Positions 1 through 9,171 are shown, numbered from the stretch's first letter. The stretch is DNA of 64,000 nucleotides from Roseomonas sp. (GCA_020249505.1 JADCFN010000033.1:62001-126000); one strand, 5' to 3'. Translations and numbers: made by a program. The notes: generated by a model from the sequence alone, not told the origin.

Positions 1-2
1 TG

Positions 3-125
3 ACACCGGGGATTCTCGCCCGGCCCGCGCCGAAACTGGGCGAGCATAATAAGGAGATTCTGGGGGCCGCGCTTGGCGCCGCGCGCTACGAAAGCCTGCG
101 CGCTGCCAAGGTAATACTGGGTTAG
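3..125 (+). CDS. CoA transferase family III (CaiB/BaiF), C-terminal fragment
   Basis: The first 40 codons visible read in frame to a TAG at 123-125. The end of the protein, with GEHNKEIL followed by a short alanine-rich helix, resembles the C-terminus of CaiB/BaiF-type (family III) CoA transferases, which typically finish with a G-x-H-(T/N)-x-EIL motif. These enzymes move CoA between carboxylic acids. The body of the gene lies outside the window, so the call rests on this tail alone. It converges on the Bug receptor gene that follows. Confidence 0.55.
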   Translation, partial: TPGILARPAPKLGEHNKEILGAALGAARYESLRAAKVILG

Positions 126-156
126 GGGCGCCGCACAAATACGCGCGCTTCAGCCC

Positions 157-1095
157 CTATTCCGGCTGAACCCCCAATTCGCGAAACGCCTTGCCGGTCG
201 CTTCATATTCAGAAGCAAGCAAGCGCCCAAGATCAGCGCGCCCACGGAATTGTGCCACGGCGCCCCAGTTTTCCGCGAAGCGCTTGAAACCTTCGGTTTC
301 CATCGCGCGGCGGCAGGCTTCCTGCAGCCGATCCAGGATCGGTTCCGGCGTGCCGCGTGTTGCCCAAAGCGCCGCATAGGAAGGCTGGAAGGCATCAACG
401 CCCTGTTCGCGCGCGGTTGGCACATCCGGAAAGGCCGGGTGGCGCCCTTCAGAGAATACCGCAACCAGCCGCGTCTGCCCCGCCCGCGCCATGGGCACGC
501 CAGAGGCCACCACAATCGCGGCGAAATCCAAGCGTCCGGCAATCACTTCGGTGAGTGACGCACCATCACCGCGAAAGGGCACATGAGTCCATTGCCCGCC
601 AGCGGCAACTTGCACGCGATGCACGCCCAGAAACGGCGCGGAATTCGGCCCTGGAGAGCCATAGCTTAAAGGCCGCTGCTTCGCTGCCGCTACCATATCG
701 GGCAGCGTGCGCCATGGGCTATCGGCCTTCACCATCACGCCAAGAATATTCTCGGTCACATTGCAGACCGGCGCCACGGCATCCGGCCCAAGCCCCGTAT
801 TGCGCACGAGATGCGGCTGGAACGCGAGCGGCACGAGCGGCGCATAGGCCAGCGTATGCCCATCAGGCGCTGCGGCCATCAAGGCGCGCATGCCGACAAC
901 GCCCGATGCGCCGGATTGGCTGGTCACCACAAAATTCTGCCCGAAATCGCGTGTGAAGGCATCGGCCAAGGCGCGCGCCGCCGCATCGGTGCTGCTCCCG
1001 GTCGCATAGGGATTGATGATGGTGACCGGCCGATCCGGAAAAGCCTTGGCCGCAAAGGGAATCAGCAGCAGGGCAAGGAATAGCAGGCGCTTCAT
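157..1095 (-). CDS. Bug/TctC-family periplasmic solute receptor
   Basis: A 312-residue protein of the Bug (TctC) family: extracytoplasmic binding proteins for carboxylates and related small molecules. Residues 1-17 form a signal peptide (MKRLL, hydrophobic core, then AKA and FPDRPVTIINPYATGSSTD, the usual start of the mature domain). I chose the ATG at 1095 because a GAGGAG ribosome site lies 8 bases upstream; GTG and ATG codons at 1104 and 1101 are also in frame but badly spaced. It is the last gene of the leftward run with the two cyclases and fumarylacetoacetase and starts within six bases of the cyclase stop. No tctA/tctB membrane genes are nearby, so it may work with a distant transporter or as a sensor. 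The ligand cannot be read from sequence. Confidence 0.9.
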   Translation of the reverse strand: MKRLLFLALLLIPFAAKAFPDRPVTIINPYATGSSTDAAARALADAFTRDFGQNFVVTSQSGASGVVGMRALMAAAPDGHTLAYAPLVPLAFQPHLVRNTGLGPDAVAPVCNVTENILGVMVKADSPWRTLPDMVAAAKQRPLSYGSPGPNSAPFLGVHRVQVAAGGQWTHVPFRGDGASLTEVIAGRLDFAAIVVASGVPMARAGQTRLVAVFSEGRHPAFPDVPTAREQGVDAFQPSYAALWATRGTPEPILDRLQEACRRAMETEGFKRFAENWGAVAQFRGRADLGRLLASEYEATGKAFRELGVQPE

Positions 1096-1100
1096 CCGCA

Positions 1101-1889
1101 TCACTCCTCAATGATCGCAACGGCGCGTGTCCAGCCGGCGGAACCGCGATGCACCTTCACAGGGAAGCAGGAAATCATGAAGCCATCCGGCGGCAGGCTT
1201 TCCAGATTCGTGAGTTTTTCCATGTGGCAATAGCCAATCTCGCGCCCTGCGCGATGGCCTTCCCAGATCAGGGATGCGTCACCGGTTTCCTGCACCTTCT
1301 TCTTGGTCAGCGAAAACGGCGCATCCCAGGACCAGCCATCAATACCCGTCACGCGCACACCCTGTTCCAGCAGCCAAAGCGTCGCCGCCTTGCCAACACC
1401 GCAGCCGCTATGGATGAAATCTTCCTGCCCGTAACGGCTGGCGGCGCGTGTATTCACCACCACAATTTCAAGCGGTTTCAGCGTGTGGCCGATTCGCTTC
1501 AGTTCGGCCTGCACATCGCCAGGCGTCGCGACATAGCCATCCGGGAAATGCCGAAAATCGAGCTTCACGCCAGGCTGAAAGCACCAATCGAGCGGCACTT
1601 CATCAATGCGCCAGGAAGGCTCGCCACCCGGGACGGTTCTTTCATTCATGCGGCTGAAGAAGTGATAGGGTGAATCAAGATGCGTCCCGCTATGGGTTGT
1701 GATGCGCACCACTTCCCGCGCGGCGAATTGGCCTTCGGGCAATTGATCCACGCTGATGCCGAATTCCTGCGCCAAGCGCGGCGCGGTCATGTGATGATCG
1801 TGATACTCAATTTCAGGCAGCATATGTGGTGGGTCTGAAGCAATCCCGCCTTTGAGTGCGACCGAAATATCAATGAAACGGCGTGCCAT
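1101..1889 (-). CDS. Cyclase-family metal-dependent hydrolase (kynurenine formamidase-like), copy 2
   Basis: A 262-residue member of the cyclase/kynurenine-formamidase superfamily (Pfam Cyclase). The metal-binding motif is clear: THSGTHLDSPYHFF at about residues 78-91 (HxGTHxDxPxH). These enzymes hydrolyse amide or lactone-type bonds with bound metal. The start at 1889 is preceded by GGGGGAAG; seven codons further upstream are in frame but would overlap the previous gene more. It is a tandem paralogue of the gene at 1900-2688, with long identical stretches such as QLPEG and GEPSWRIDEVPLDWC. The neighbouring fumarylacetoacetase suggests a ring-cleavage catabolic route, but the substrate is unknown. 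Confidence 0.88.
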   Translation of the reverse strand: MARRFIDISVALKGGIASDPPHMLPEIEYHDHHMTAPRLAQEFGISVDQLPEGQFAAREVVRITTHSGTHLDSPYHFFSRMNERTVPGGEPSWRIDEVPLDWCFQPGVKLDFRHFPDGYVATPGDVQAELKRIGHTLKPLEIVVVNTRAASRYGQEDFIHSGCGVGKAATLWLLEQGVRVTGIDGWSWDAPFSLTKKKVQETGDASLIWEGHRAGREIGYCHMEKLTNLESLPPDGFMISCFPVKVHRGSAGWTRAVAIIEE

Positions 1890-1899
1890 GGCTTCCCCC

Positions 1900-2688
1900 T
1901 TATTCTTCAAAAATCGCGACAGCGCGGGTCCAGCCGGCGGAGCCGCGATGCACTTTTACGGGTAGGCAGGAAATGGTGAAGCCATTGGCCGGCAGCTTAT
2001 CCAGGTTGGAGAGTTTTTCGATATGGCAATAGCCAATCTCTCGCCCCGCACGATGGCCTTCCCAGATCAGTGAAACATCGCCGGTAGCTGCGACCTTTTT
2101 CTTGGTGAGCGAAAACGGCGCATCCCAGGACCAACCATCCGTGCCGGTCACGCGCACGCCCTGCTCCAGCAGCCAAAGGGTCGCTTCCTTGCCCATGCCG
2201 CAGCCGGAATGGATGTAATCATCCTCCCCATACCGGGCGCCGGCGGCGGTATTCACCACCACAATCTCCAGCGGCTTTAGCGTATGGCCGATGCGCTTCA
2301 GTTCGGCCTTCACATCATTGGCGGTCGCGACATAGCCATGCTCAAAATGCCGGAAATCGAGCTTCACGCCAGGCTGCAAGCACCAATCCAAAGGCACTTC
2401 ATCAATGCGCCAGGAAGGCTCGCCACCAGGCACCAGCCTTTCATTCATGCGGCTGAAATAATGATAGGGCGCGTCAATATGCGTGCCATTATGGGTGCTT
2501 ATCTGCACGCGCTCAATCGCGGCATATTCGCCTTCTGGCAATTGATCCACGCTGATGCCGAAATCCTTGGCCATGGCGGGCGCGGTCATGTGGTGATCGA
2601 GATACTCGATCTTCGGCAGCGCATGCGGCGGGTCACTAATGATGCCGGCCTTGAGGGCTACAGAAATATCAACGATGCGACGGGGCAT
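1900..2688 (-). CDS. Cyclase-family metal-dependent hydrolase (kynurenine formamidase-like), copy 1
   Basis: A 262-residue paralogue of the following gene, with the same superfamily motif THNGTHIDAPYHYF at about residues 78-91 giving the metal-ligand set. The ATG at 2688 has a strong AGGAGG site 7 bases upstream; the open frame extends 30 codons further but that part is low-complexity and overlaps the fumarylacetoacetase end. It starts 22 bases after the fumarylacetoacetase stop, and its own stop lies 11 bases inside the start region of copy 2, so the genes are translationally coupled. Differences from copy 2 lie mainly at the N-terminal region and surface loops, while the active-site block is kept. 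This suggests two active enzymes with related substrates rather than decay. Confidence 0.88.
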   Translation of the reverse strand: MPRRIVDISVALKAGIISDPPHALPKIEYLDHHMTAPAMAKDFGISVDQLPEGEYAAIERVQISTHNGTHIDAPYHYFSRMNERLVPGGEPSWRIDEVPLDWCLQPGVKLDFRHFEHGYVATANDVKAELKRIGHTLKPLEIVVVNTAAGARYGEDDYIHSGCGMGKEATLWLLEQGVRVTGTDGWSWDAPFSLTKKKVAATGDVSLIWEGHRAGREIGYCHIEKLSNLDKLPANGFTISCLPVKVHRGSAGWTRAVAIFEE

Positions 2689-2710
2689 GGGGTTCCTCCT
2701 TTTCTTGAAA

Positions 2711-3997
2711 TCAAACAGGCCAGGCGATGGCGGGCGCGATGGCGCCGCGGCATTCACCAAAGCCAATGGCAACCGCACCGGGCGCTTCAGCGCGGGCGCG
2801 GAAAATCACCTCATCACCATCCTGCAACCAGCGGCGGGTTTCGCCATTCGGAAGGGTGATGGGGCCGGTAAGGCCAAGTTCGGCAAGACACGCAGCGGCA
2901 GTGTCTTCCGGGCCGGAAACCGTGCCGCTACCGAGCAAATCGCCGGGCAGCATATTGCAGCCATTGGTGCCGTGATGCGCCACCATTTGCGCCGCGGTCC
3001 AATACATGCGGGCAAATTCGGTGTCGGTCAGCAGCGCGGGCGCGGCACCTTCCGCGCGCATCTTGGTGGTCACCAGCAAAGCTTGCATGCGAACGCCAAG
3101 CGCGCCCGCAGCACGGTTCCAGGCGCTATCCAGATAAGGCAGCGGCGGCGGCTCAATCGCCGGTGCCGCCTTTGCGAAGGGTTCCAGCGCTTCCGCCGTG
3201 ATTACCCAGGGCGAGACCGAAGTTGAGACACTCTTCGCCAAGAACGGCCCAAGCGGCGGCATTTCCCAGCGCTGGATGTCGCGCGCGGACCAGTCATTCA
3301 GCAGACCGAAGCCGAAAATACGCTGCGGTGCCTCGGCCATCGTCACGGGAGTGCCGAGCTTATTCTCCCCCGCTATCCAGATCGCCAATTCCAATTCGTA
3401 ATCCATCGCTTCCGATGGGGCGAAGCGTACCTCGCCATCGCTGCGCGCCCATTGGCCATGCGGGCGGATCACATCTTCGCCACTCACGCGGACGGAACTG
3501 GCGCGGGAATGATAGGCCACGGGCAAATGGCGGAAGGCCTGGGGCAGAGGGTTCTTCGGATCGCGCCGCACGCCAAGGCGCGCGCAGTGGTCATAGCTCG
3601 CCATGAAATCGGAGAAATTCGCGACTGTGGCGGGCATATGCATGTGGGCATCACGCATCGGCACCAGAATGCGCGCGGCCATGGCTTCCGCGGGCGATCC
3701 CGCCGCCAACAGTGCCGAGATTTGCACGCGCAAAGCGGCAGAAGCGCCCCGGCCAAGCGCCATCAGCGCATTCAGGCTTGGCCCTGCGGCGGCTTCCGCA
3801 GCGGCGCCGGCAAGCAGGCCAGCGCTGATGGCGGCGCGCAAATCCAGGATCATCTCGCCAATCGCGACCCCGCCGCGCGGCGCTTCCCCGGCGCGGCTGA
3901 AGACGCCGAAGGGCAGGTTCTGGATCGGAAAATCCTGCCCCGGCTGATTGGCAGAAGCGACCCAGCTTTTCAGGCCGGGGTCATGGGTGGCATCCAT
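2711..3997 (-). CDS. fahA: Fumarylacetoacetase
   Basis: A 428-residue enzyme matching the usual size of fumarylacetoacetase, which cleaves 4-fumarylacetoacetate to fumarate and acetoacetate in the last step of tyrosine/homogentisate breakdown. The N-terminal FAH domain opens with SWVASANQPGQDFPIQNLPFGVF. The catalytic domain has the metal-binding region SDFMASYDH near residue 130, the AYHSRASSV block near 160, DYELELA near 205 and DWSARDIQRWE near 245. AGAGGA lies 9 bases before the ATG. It leads the leftward operon with the two cyclases and the Bug receptor. Homogentisate dioxygenase and maleylacetoacetate isomerase are not in the window, so the natural substrate may be another acylpyruvate. 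Confidence 0.92.
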   Translation of the reverse strand: MDATHDPGLKSWVASANQPGQDFPIQNLPFGVFSRAGEAPRGGVAIGEMILDLRAAISAGLLAGAAAEAAAGPSLNALMALGRGASAALRVQISALLAAGSPAEAMAARILVPMRDAHMHMPATVANFSDFMASYDHCARLGVRRDPKNPLPQAFRHLPVAYHSRASSVRVSGEDVIRPHGQWARSDGEVRFAPSEAMDYELELAIWIAGENKLGTPVTMAEAPQRIFGFGLLNDWSARDIQRWEMPPLGPFLAKSVSTSVSPWVITAEALEPFAKAAPAIEPPPLPYLDSAWNRAAGALGVRMQALLVTTKMRAEGAAPALLTDTEFARMYWTAAQMVAHHGTNGCNMLPGDLLGSGTVSGPEDTAAACLAELGLTGPITLPNGETRRWLQDGDEVIFRARAEAPGAVAIGFGECRGAIAPAIAWPV

Positions 3998-4126
3998 TTG
4001 GGCGTTCCTCTGGCTTTCTTGGGGCCGATCATGGCCTGCCGGGACGTGAGCGCAAGCCCGTGCCCATAAGACTTGGGAAAAGGCGCTGTTTCAGCCTACT
4101 CTGGTCCAAAGCCCAGGAGGACCCAG

Positions 4127-5605
4127 ATGCTCGACGCGACAACCAAGCTGCCCTTGAAGGACCCCGCCCTTTTCCGGCAGGCGAATTACATTGCCGGTGC
4201 CTGGGTGCAGGCCGATAGCGGCAAGATGATTGCCGTGCGCAACCCCGCGACGGGTGAGGTGATTGGCGAAGTCCCCGCCATGGGCCAGGCCGAAACGCGT
4301 CGCGCCATTGAAGCCGCCAATGCCGCCTGGCCGGCCTGGCGCGCGATGCTGGCCAAGGATCGCGCCGTGATCCTGCACAAGATTGCCGCGCTGATGCATG
4401 AAAACGCCGATGATCTGGCCACGATCATGACGGCGGAACAGGGCAAGCCACTCGCTGAAGCGAAGGGTGAGGTGGTTTATGCCGCGTCCTTCATTGAATG
4501 GTTCGCCGATGAAGGCCGCCGTATTCAAGGCGAGACGATTCCACAAAACGCCAAGGGCCGCCGTATTCTGGTGACCAAGGAACCGATTGGCGTTTTCGCT
4601 GCCATCACGCCCTGGAATTTCCCTGCGGCGATGATCACGCGCAAAGCCGGGCCGGGCTGGGCCGCGGGCTGCACCGGCGTTATCCGCCCCGCATCGCAAA
4701 CGCCGTTTTCGGCGTTAGCCTTGGCGGTGCTGGCGGAACGTGCCGGCATGCCTTCCGGCGTGTGCAATGTGATTACCGGGCCTTCTGGTGAGACGGGCAA
4801 GGAGCTGACGAGCAACCCGATCATCCGCAAGCTTTCCTTTACGGGTTCCACGGAAGTGGGGCGCGTGCTGCTCGCGCAATGTGCGGCGACGGTGAAAAAG
4901 ACCTCGATGGAATTGGGCGGCAATGCGCCCTTCATCGTGTTTGATGATGCGGATTTGGATGCGGCCGTTGCGGGGGCGATGGCGTCCAAATACCGCAATA
5001 CCGGCCAGACCTGCGTCTGCGCCAATCGGCTTTTGGTGCAGGATGGCGTCTATGAAGCCTTCGCCGCCAAGCTGAAGACAGCGGTGGAAGGCTTGAAGGT
5101 CGGCAACGGCATGGAACCTGGTGTGACGCAAGGCCCGCTGATCAATGCCGATGCGGTCGCCAAGGTTGAAGAACATATCGCCGATGCGCTGGCGCAGGGT
5201 GCGAGCTTGATCACCGGCGGCAAGCGCCATGCGCGCGGCGGCAATTTCTTTGAACCGACGGTGCTGGCCAATGTGCCGCGCGGGGCGAAAATTTTTGGCG
5301 AGGAAACCTTCGGCCCCGTCGCCCCCCTGTTCCGCTTCAAGACGGAAGAGGAAGCGATCAAGCTGGCGAATGATACGGAATTTGGTCTGGCCGCCTATTT
5401 CTACGCGCGCGATGTCGGGCGCATCTTCCGCGTGGCCGAGGCTTTGGAATACGGCATTATCGGCATCAATGAAGGCATCATCTCCACCGCTGAAGTGCCC
5501 TTTGGTGGCTTCAAGCAATCGGGCCTTGGGCGTGAAGGCAGCCATATGGGGATCGAGGAATATCTGGAAGTGAAATACCTGGCCCTTGGTGGTATCGGCA
5601 CGTGA
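4127..5605 (+). CDS. gabD: NAD(P)-dependent succinate-semialdehyde dehydrogenase
   Basis: A 492-residue aldehyde dehydrogenase most like GabD, which oxidises succinate semialdehyde to succinate. The catalytic cysteine is Cys296 in GQTCVCANR, with a second cysteine two residues later as in GabD; the general base lies in SMELGGNAPF near residue 262. AGGAGG is 6 bases before the ATG at 4127, making the upstream in-frame ATG at 4073 unlikely. The nucleotide-binding segment is unusual: the family's ALAAGCTMVVKPAS region reads GWAAGCTGVIRPAS, so the conserved cofactor-contacting lysine is Arg187. The following MaoC gene overlaps its stop by 4 bases. Confidence 0.9.
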   Translation: MLDATTKLPLKDPALFRQANYIAGAWVQADSGKMIAVRNPATGEVIGEVPAMGQAETRRAIEAANAAWPAWRAMLAKDRAVILHKIAALMHENADDLATIMTAEQGKPLAEAKGEVVYAASFIEWFADEGRRIQGETIPQNAKGRRILVTKEPIGVFAAITPWNFPAAMITRKAGPGWAAGCTGVIRPASQTPFSALALAVLAERAGMPSGVCNVITGPSGETGKELTSNPIIRKLSFTGSTEVGRVLLAQCAATVKKTSMELGGNAPFIVFDDADLDAAVAGAMASKYRNTGQTCVCANRLLVQDGVYEAFAAKLKTAVEGLKVGNGMEPGVTQGPLINADAVAKVEEHIADALAQGASLITGGKRHARGGNFFEPTVLANVPRGAKIFGEETFGPVAPLFRFKTEEEAIKLANDTEFGLAAYFYARDVGRIFRVAEALEYGIIGINEGIISTAEVPFGGFKQSGLGREGSHMGIEEYLEVKYLALGGIGT

Positions 5606-6054
5606 GTGAGGCGATTTTTCTGGAGGACCTATTCCCGGGCCGGCGCTTCACCGCTGGCTCGGTGATGGTTGATGCCGAGGAAGTCAAACGCTTCGCCGCG
5701 CTTTATGACCCGCAGCCCTTCCATATGGATGAGGCAGCGGGGGCAGCGCATCCGCTTTTTGGGCGGCTGGCTGCGAGTGGTTGGCACACTGCCGGCATGA
5801 CCATGCGCATGGTGGTGCAGGCCATTGGTGGGATTTCCGGCGGCATTGTCGGTGGCGGCGGCGAGCTTCAATGGACCAAGCCGGTCTATCCCGGCGATAC
5901 CTTGCGCGTGGAAATTGAGGTGCTGGAAGTGGCGCCATCACGTTCCCGCCCGGATCGCGGCTCCGCGCTAATGCGCAACACAACCTTCAACCAGTATGAT
6001 GAGCCGGTGCAGATTTTCACTGTGCGCGTTGTTGTTCCGAAACGCCCAGCCTGA
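5602..6054 (+). CDS. MaoC family dehydratase
   Basis: A 150-residue single hot-dog-fold protein of the MaoC/(R)-hydratase family, which adds or removes water across the double bond of enoyl-CoA type substrates. The region FAALYDPQPFHMDEAAGAAHPLFGRLAASGWHTAGMTMR carries the characteristic D-P-x-x-x-H hydratase motif (Asp/His near residues 36-41). Translation begins at a GTG inside the dehydrogenase stop (GTGA overlap), so the two are coupled. Its exact substrate is unknown. Confidence 0.88.
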   Translation: MSEAIFLEDLFPGRRFTAGSVMVDAEEVKRFAALYDPQPFHMDEAAGAAHPLFGRLAASGWHTAGMTMRMVVQAIGGISGGIVGGGGELQWTKPVYPGDTLRVEIEVLEVAPSRSRPDRGSALMRNTTFNQYDEPVQIFTVRVVVPKRPA

Positions 6055-6073
6055 TCGGCTTATTGAGGTTTCC

Positions 6074-7435
6074 ATGGCCTATGATTTTGATCTTTTTGTG
6101 ATTGGTGGTGGTTCCGCCGGGGTGCGCTCCGCGCGTATCGCGGCCGGGCATGGCGCGCGCGTGGGTGTGGCGGAAGAACGCTTCTGGGGCGGCACTTGTG
6201 TCAATGTCGGCTGTGTGCCGAAGAAGATCATGGTGAATGCCGCCGAATATGGCGCCTGGGCGGAAGATGCGGCGGCCTTTGGCTGGTCCTTTGAAAATCA
6301 CGGGCATGATTGGGCAAAGCTGGCGGCGGCACGGGATGCCGAAGTGGCGCGGCTTTCGGGCATTTATGGCCGCCTGCTCGGCAACGCCGGTGTCACTTCC
6401 TTCGATGCGCGCGCCAGCTTTCTGGACGCACATACACTTGATGTCGGCGGCAAGCACGTGACGGCAGAGCGCATCATCATCGCGGTTGGCGGTGTCGCCA
6501 CCCGGCTTGATATTCCGGGCGCCGAGCTTGGGCTGATTTCTGATGATCTCTTCACTCTGAAGGCTTTGCCCAAGCGCGTCGCTGTGCTGGGTGCCGGTTA
6601 TATCGCAGTGGAATTCGCCTGTATTCTGAAGGGGCTGGGGGCAGAGGTTGCGCTGGTGCATCGCGCGCCCCTGCCGCTGCGTGGCTTTGACGAGGATATT
6701 CGCAGCGCCGCCGCTGAAGCCTTGGTTGCACAGGGCATTGTCTGCCATGCCGGCGTGACCCCAACACGGATTGAAGCGCGCGGTGCGGAGCGTGTGCTGC
6801 ATCTTTCCGATGGCTCGTCGCTTGTGGTTGACGCGGTGTTTTTCTGCACCGGGCGCAAACCCGCCACCGCCGGGCTTGGGCTCGATAAGGCCGGCCTGCG
6901 CTTGGGCGATAATGGCGTGATCGCGGTGGATGACCATCACGCGACCAGCGAGGGGCATATCTATGCGATTGGCGATGTGCTGGACCGCGTGAACCTGACG
7001 CCCATGGCAACGGCGATTGGTCACGCCCTGGCCGATACGCTCTTCGGCAATAACCCACGTCGCGTCAGCTATGAAAACGTGCCAACCGCTGTTTTCATGA
7101 ACCCGCCCATCGGCACAGTGGGCATCACGGAACAGGAAGCCGCCAAGCGTGGCCCCGCTGATATCTATGTCACGCGCTTCACGCCGATGCGCCACACCAT
7201 CAGCAAGCGTGAAGGCCGCAAGACGCTGATGAAGCTGGTGGTCTGCCAACGCACGCAAAAAATCTTGGGCGCGCATATGATAGGCGAAGACGCCGGTGAG
7301 ATGATGCAAGGAATCGGCATTGCCGTGGTGATGGGCGCCACAAAGCAGGATTTTGATCGCACCATCGGCATTCATCCAACGGCGGCCGAGGAATTCGTCA
7401 CACTGCGCACCCGCACGCGCGTGGTGGGTGCGTGA
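6074..7435 (+). CDS. gor: Glutathione-disulfide reductase
   Basis: A 453-residue flavoprotein that reduces glutathione disulfide with NADPH. Order of motifs: FAD-binding VIGGGSAGVRSAR near residue 10, redox-active disulfide GGTCVNVGCVPKK (Cys42 and Cys47), the NADPH-binding GAGYIAVEFA near 175, a second FAD motif IYAIGDVLDRVNLTPMA near 297, and the C-terminal HPTAAEEFVTLRTR with the active-site His/Glu pair. A TGAGGT site precedes the ATG at 6074; 26 upstream codons are open but overlap maoC. It is separated from the MaoC stop by 19 bases and likely shares its transcript. Confidence 0.94.
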   Translation: MAYDFDLFVIGGGSAGVRSARIAAGHGARVGVAEERFWGGTCVNVGCVPKKIMVNAAEYGAWAEDAAAFGWSFENHGHDWAKLAAARDAEVARLSGIYGRLLGNAGVTSFDARASFLDAHTLDVGGKHVTAERIIIAVGGVATRLDIPGAELGLISDDLFTLKALPKRVAVLGAGYIAVEFACILKGLGAEVALVHRAPLPLRGFDEDIRSAAAEALVAQGIVCHAGVTPTRIEARGAERVLHLSDGSSLVVDAVFFCTGRKPATAGLGLDKAGLRLGDNGVIAVDDHHATSEGHIYAIGDVLDRVNLTPMATAIGHALADTLFGNNPRRVSYENVPTAVFMNPPIGTVGITEQEAAKRGPADIYVTRFTPMRHTISKREGRKTLMKLVVCQRTQKILGAHMIGEDAGEMMQGIGIAVVMGATKQDFDRTIGIHPTAAEEFVTLRTRTRVVGA

Positions 7436-8655
7436 TGCAGCCCGCGCAGCGCCTGATCATCAGCTTCGCCTCGGTTGGGCATTTTTTGCATCATGTGCTG
7501 ACGGGCTTGTTCCTGACGCTTGCCGTGATTTTGGAAGCCATTTGGCAAAGACCCTATGCGGAAATCATCGCGCTTTGGACGCTTGGCGCCGCCATGATCG
7601 GCGTTGGCGCACCGCTGGCCGGTTGGCTCGCGGATCGCTTTGGCCATGCGCGCATGATGACGGTGTTTTTCCTGGGTATTGGCTTCGCTTCCATCATTGC
7701 CGGAACAGTGACCGATAGTGCGGAAATGGGCCTCGCACTGGCGCTGCTCGGTGGCTTTGGTGCGATTTATCATCCGGTGGCACTCGCTTGGGTTTCCATG
7801 ACCGCGCCGCCTGATGCGCGTGGGCGGCTGATGGGGATTTTGGGCATTGCGGGCAGTATTGGCGTGGCCTGCGCTGCCGTTATCGCCGGCGGGCTGGCAG
7901 AGATTGCCGGCTGGCGCATGGCGATGATTATTCCTGGCATGATCACCATCATCGCGGGGCTTGCGCTGCTGTTTTGCCTGATCACAGGGCGCGTGGCCGC
8001 CAGCAATCACCAGCCTGGGCAGGAAGCGGCACAGGCTGTGGCGGCTGAGGCCGCGCGCATTCCCTGGGGCGTGCTGATCGTGCTCGCCATCACCTTCATG
8101 CTGGGGTCCATCGCCTACACTGCCTATTCCACCGCGCTGCCGAAATGGCTGAGTGATATGCTGCTGCTTGACTCCACCAGGGCGGCGCAGCTTGGCCTGA
8201 TTGTGGGTGCGGTCATGTTGATGGGCAGCGCCGGGCAATTGATTGGCGGGCGGCTTGCGGATCGCATGCCGATGAAGGCGCTGTATGTCGCGACTTTCAT
8301 GATCAAGCTGCCCTTGATGATCCTGGCCGCCTGGTTTGGCGGCGCCTGGGCGCTGCTGGTCGCGGTGGTGATTGGCTTTATGTTTGATTTCGCAGCACCG
8401 GTCGAAAACCTGTTGCTGGCGCGTTATTCATCCGGCAGGCGGCGTGGCCTGGCTTTCGGGCTGAAATTTGCCATGGGGTTTGTCGCGGCACCGCTGGGGG
8501 TGAACCTGGTCGCCTGGGCCTATGGCGATGCTGCGGGCGGCGCGCCGGCGCTGTTTCTGACTCTGGCTGTTCTTGGGTTGGTGATGCTTTTCGCCGCCAT
8601 GGCTTTGCCGCGTGATGCGGGCGCACGTACGGCACCAAGGGCGGTGCCAGCCTAG
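7435..8655 (+). CDS. MFS transporter
   Basis: A 406-residue membrane protein with about 12 hydrophobic segments and a loop of the major facilitator type between segments 2 and 3 (GWLADRFGHARMM, residues 62-74), repeated in the second half as GGRLADRMPMKALY. It begins at ATG 7435, overlapping the glutathione reductase stop by one base (TGATG). A central cytoplasmic loop rich in Ala/Gln (about residues 185-205) splits two six-helix halves. The substrate is not deducible; the operon suggests a carboxylate or a thiol-reactive compound. Confidence 0.85.
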   Translation: MQPAQRLIISFASVGHFLHHVLTGLFLTLAVILEAIWQRPYAEIIALWTLGAAMIGVGAPLAGWLADRFGHARMMTVFFLGIGFASIIAGTVTDSAEMGLALALLGGFGAIYHPVALAWVSMTAPPDARGRLMGILGIAGSIGVACAAVIAGGLAEIAGWRMAMIIPGMITIIAGLALLFCLITGRVAASNHQPGQEAAQAVAAEAARIPWGVLIVLAITFMLGSIAYTAYSTALPKWLSDMLLLDSTRAAQLGLIVGAVMLMGSAGQLIGGRLADRMPMKALYVATFMIKLPLMILAAWFGGAWALLVAVVIGFMFDFAAPVENLLLARYSSGRRRGLAFGLKFAMGFVAAPLGVNLVAWAYGDAAGGAPALFLTLAVLGLVMLFAAMALPRDAGARTAPRAVPA

Positions 8656-9126
8656 GGCTTCCACCACATCGCCAAGCCGTTCCAATCCGGTCACCCTGCC
8701 GGAGCTGGGGGATATTGTGGAAACCTGAAGCGCGACCGCGCTTGGCATTAGCACCCTGGACCTGCGAAGAATTACTCGGCTGATAGCAGGTCAGGAAAAG
8801 CGTAAAGCCCGGCAGGCAGCATGCAATCAGCGCGTCAATCAGGCTGGAAGACGTTCCTAGGTTCTCCGAGCGCGCCATGCCTGGATGAGTAGAGCGCGAA
8901 AAGCGCGGAGGCAAATCGTGATGCAAAATGGCGCCGAGCAATGGTTCGGGCGCGGGTGAAGCCGGGCTGGTACCATGAAATAGCCCTCACCTTCGGTCAG
9001 AGCTGCGGTGGTATCTGGGATATGCTTCCCGCGGCCAAAATCAAGCAGCACATATCCGCAGAGACTGCGGCAGCCCTGACACAAGGTCCGCTTCTGGCGT
9101 CCTGACACGCCACCAGAAACCGCCTG
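8656..9126. other. Gene-free stretch, possibly degenerate sequence
   Basis: About 470 bases between the MFS transporter and the first copy of the duplicated block hold no convincing gene. Both strands contain short open frames interrupted by stops. On the minus strand around 8660-8740 a stretch reads like an amphipathic helix (GLERLGDVVEALG), and on the plus strand around 8735-8800 another reads LRRITRLIAGQEKRKARQA; neither could be assigned to a family. The rightmost part (from about 9127) starts the direct repeat. I read the stretch as decayed coding DNA or long spacer. Confidence 0.4.
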
Positions 9127-9171
9127 AAAACAATGAGTTAGAAAATTTTTGCGTTCCGCGTCACTTTCTGC

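Noticed and set aside
8656-9126. Possible helix-turn-helix or transposase fragments
   Set aside because: Short stretches on both strands look helical, but stops interrupt every frame and no family match could be recognised.
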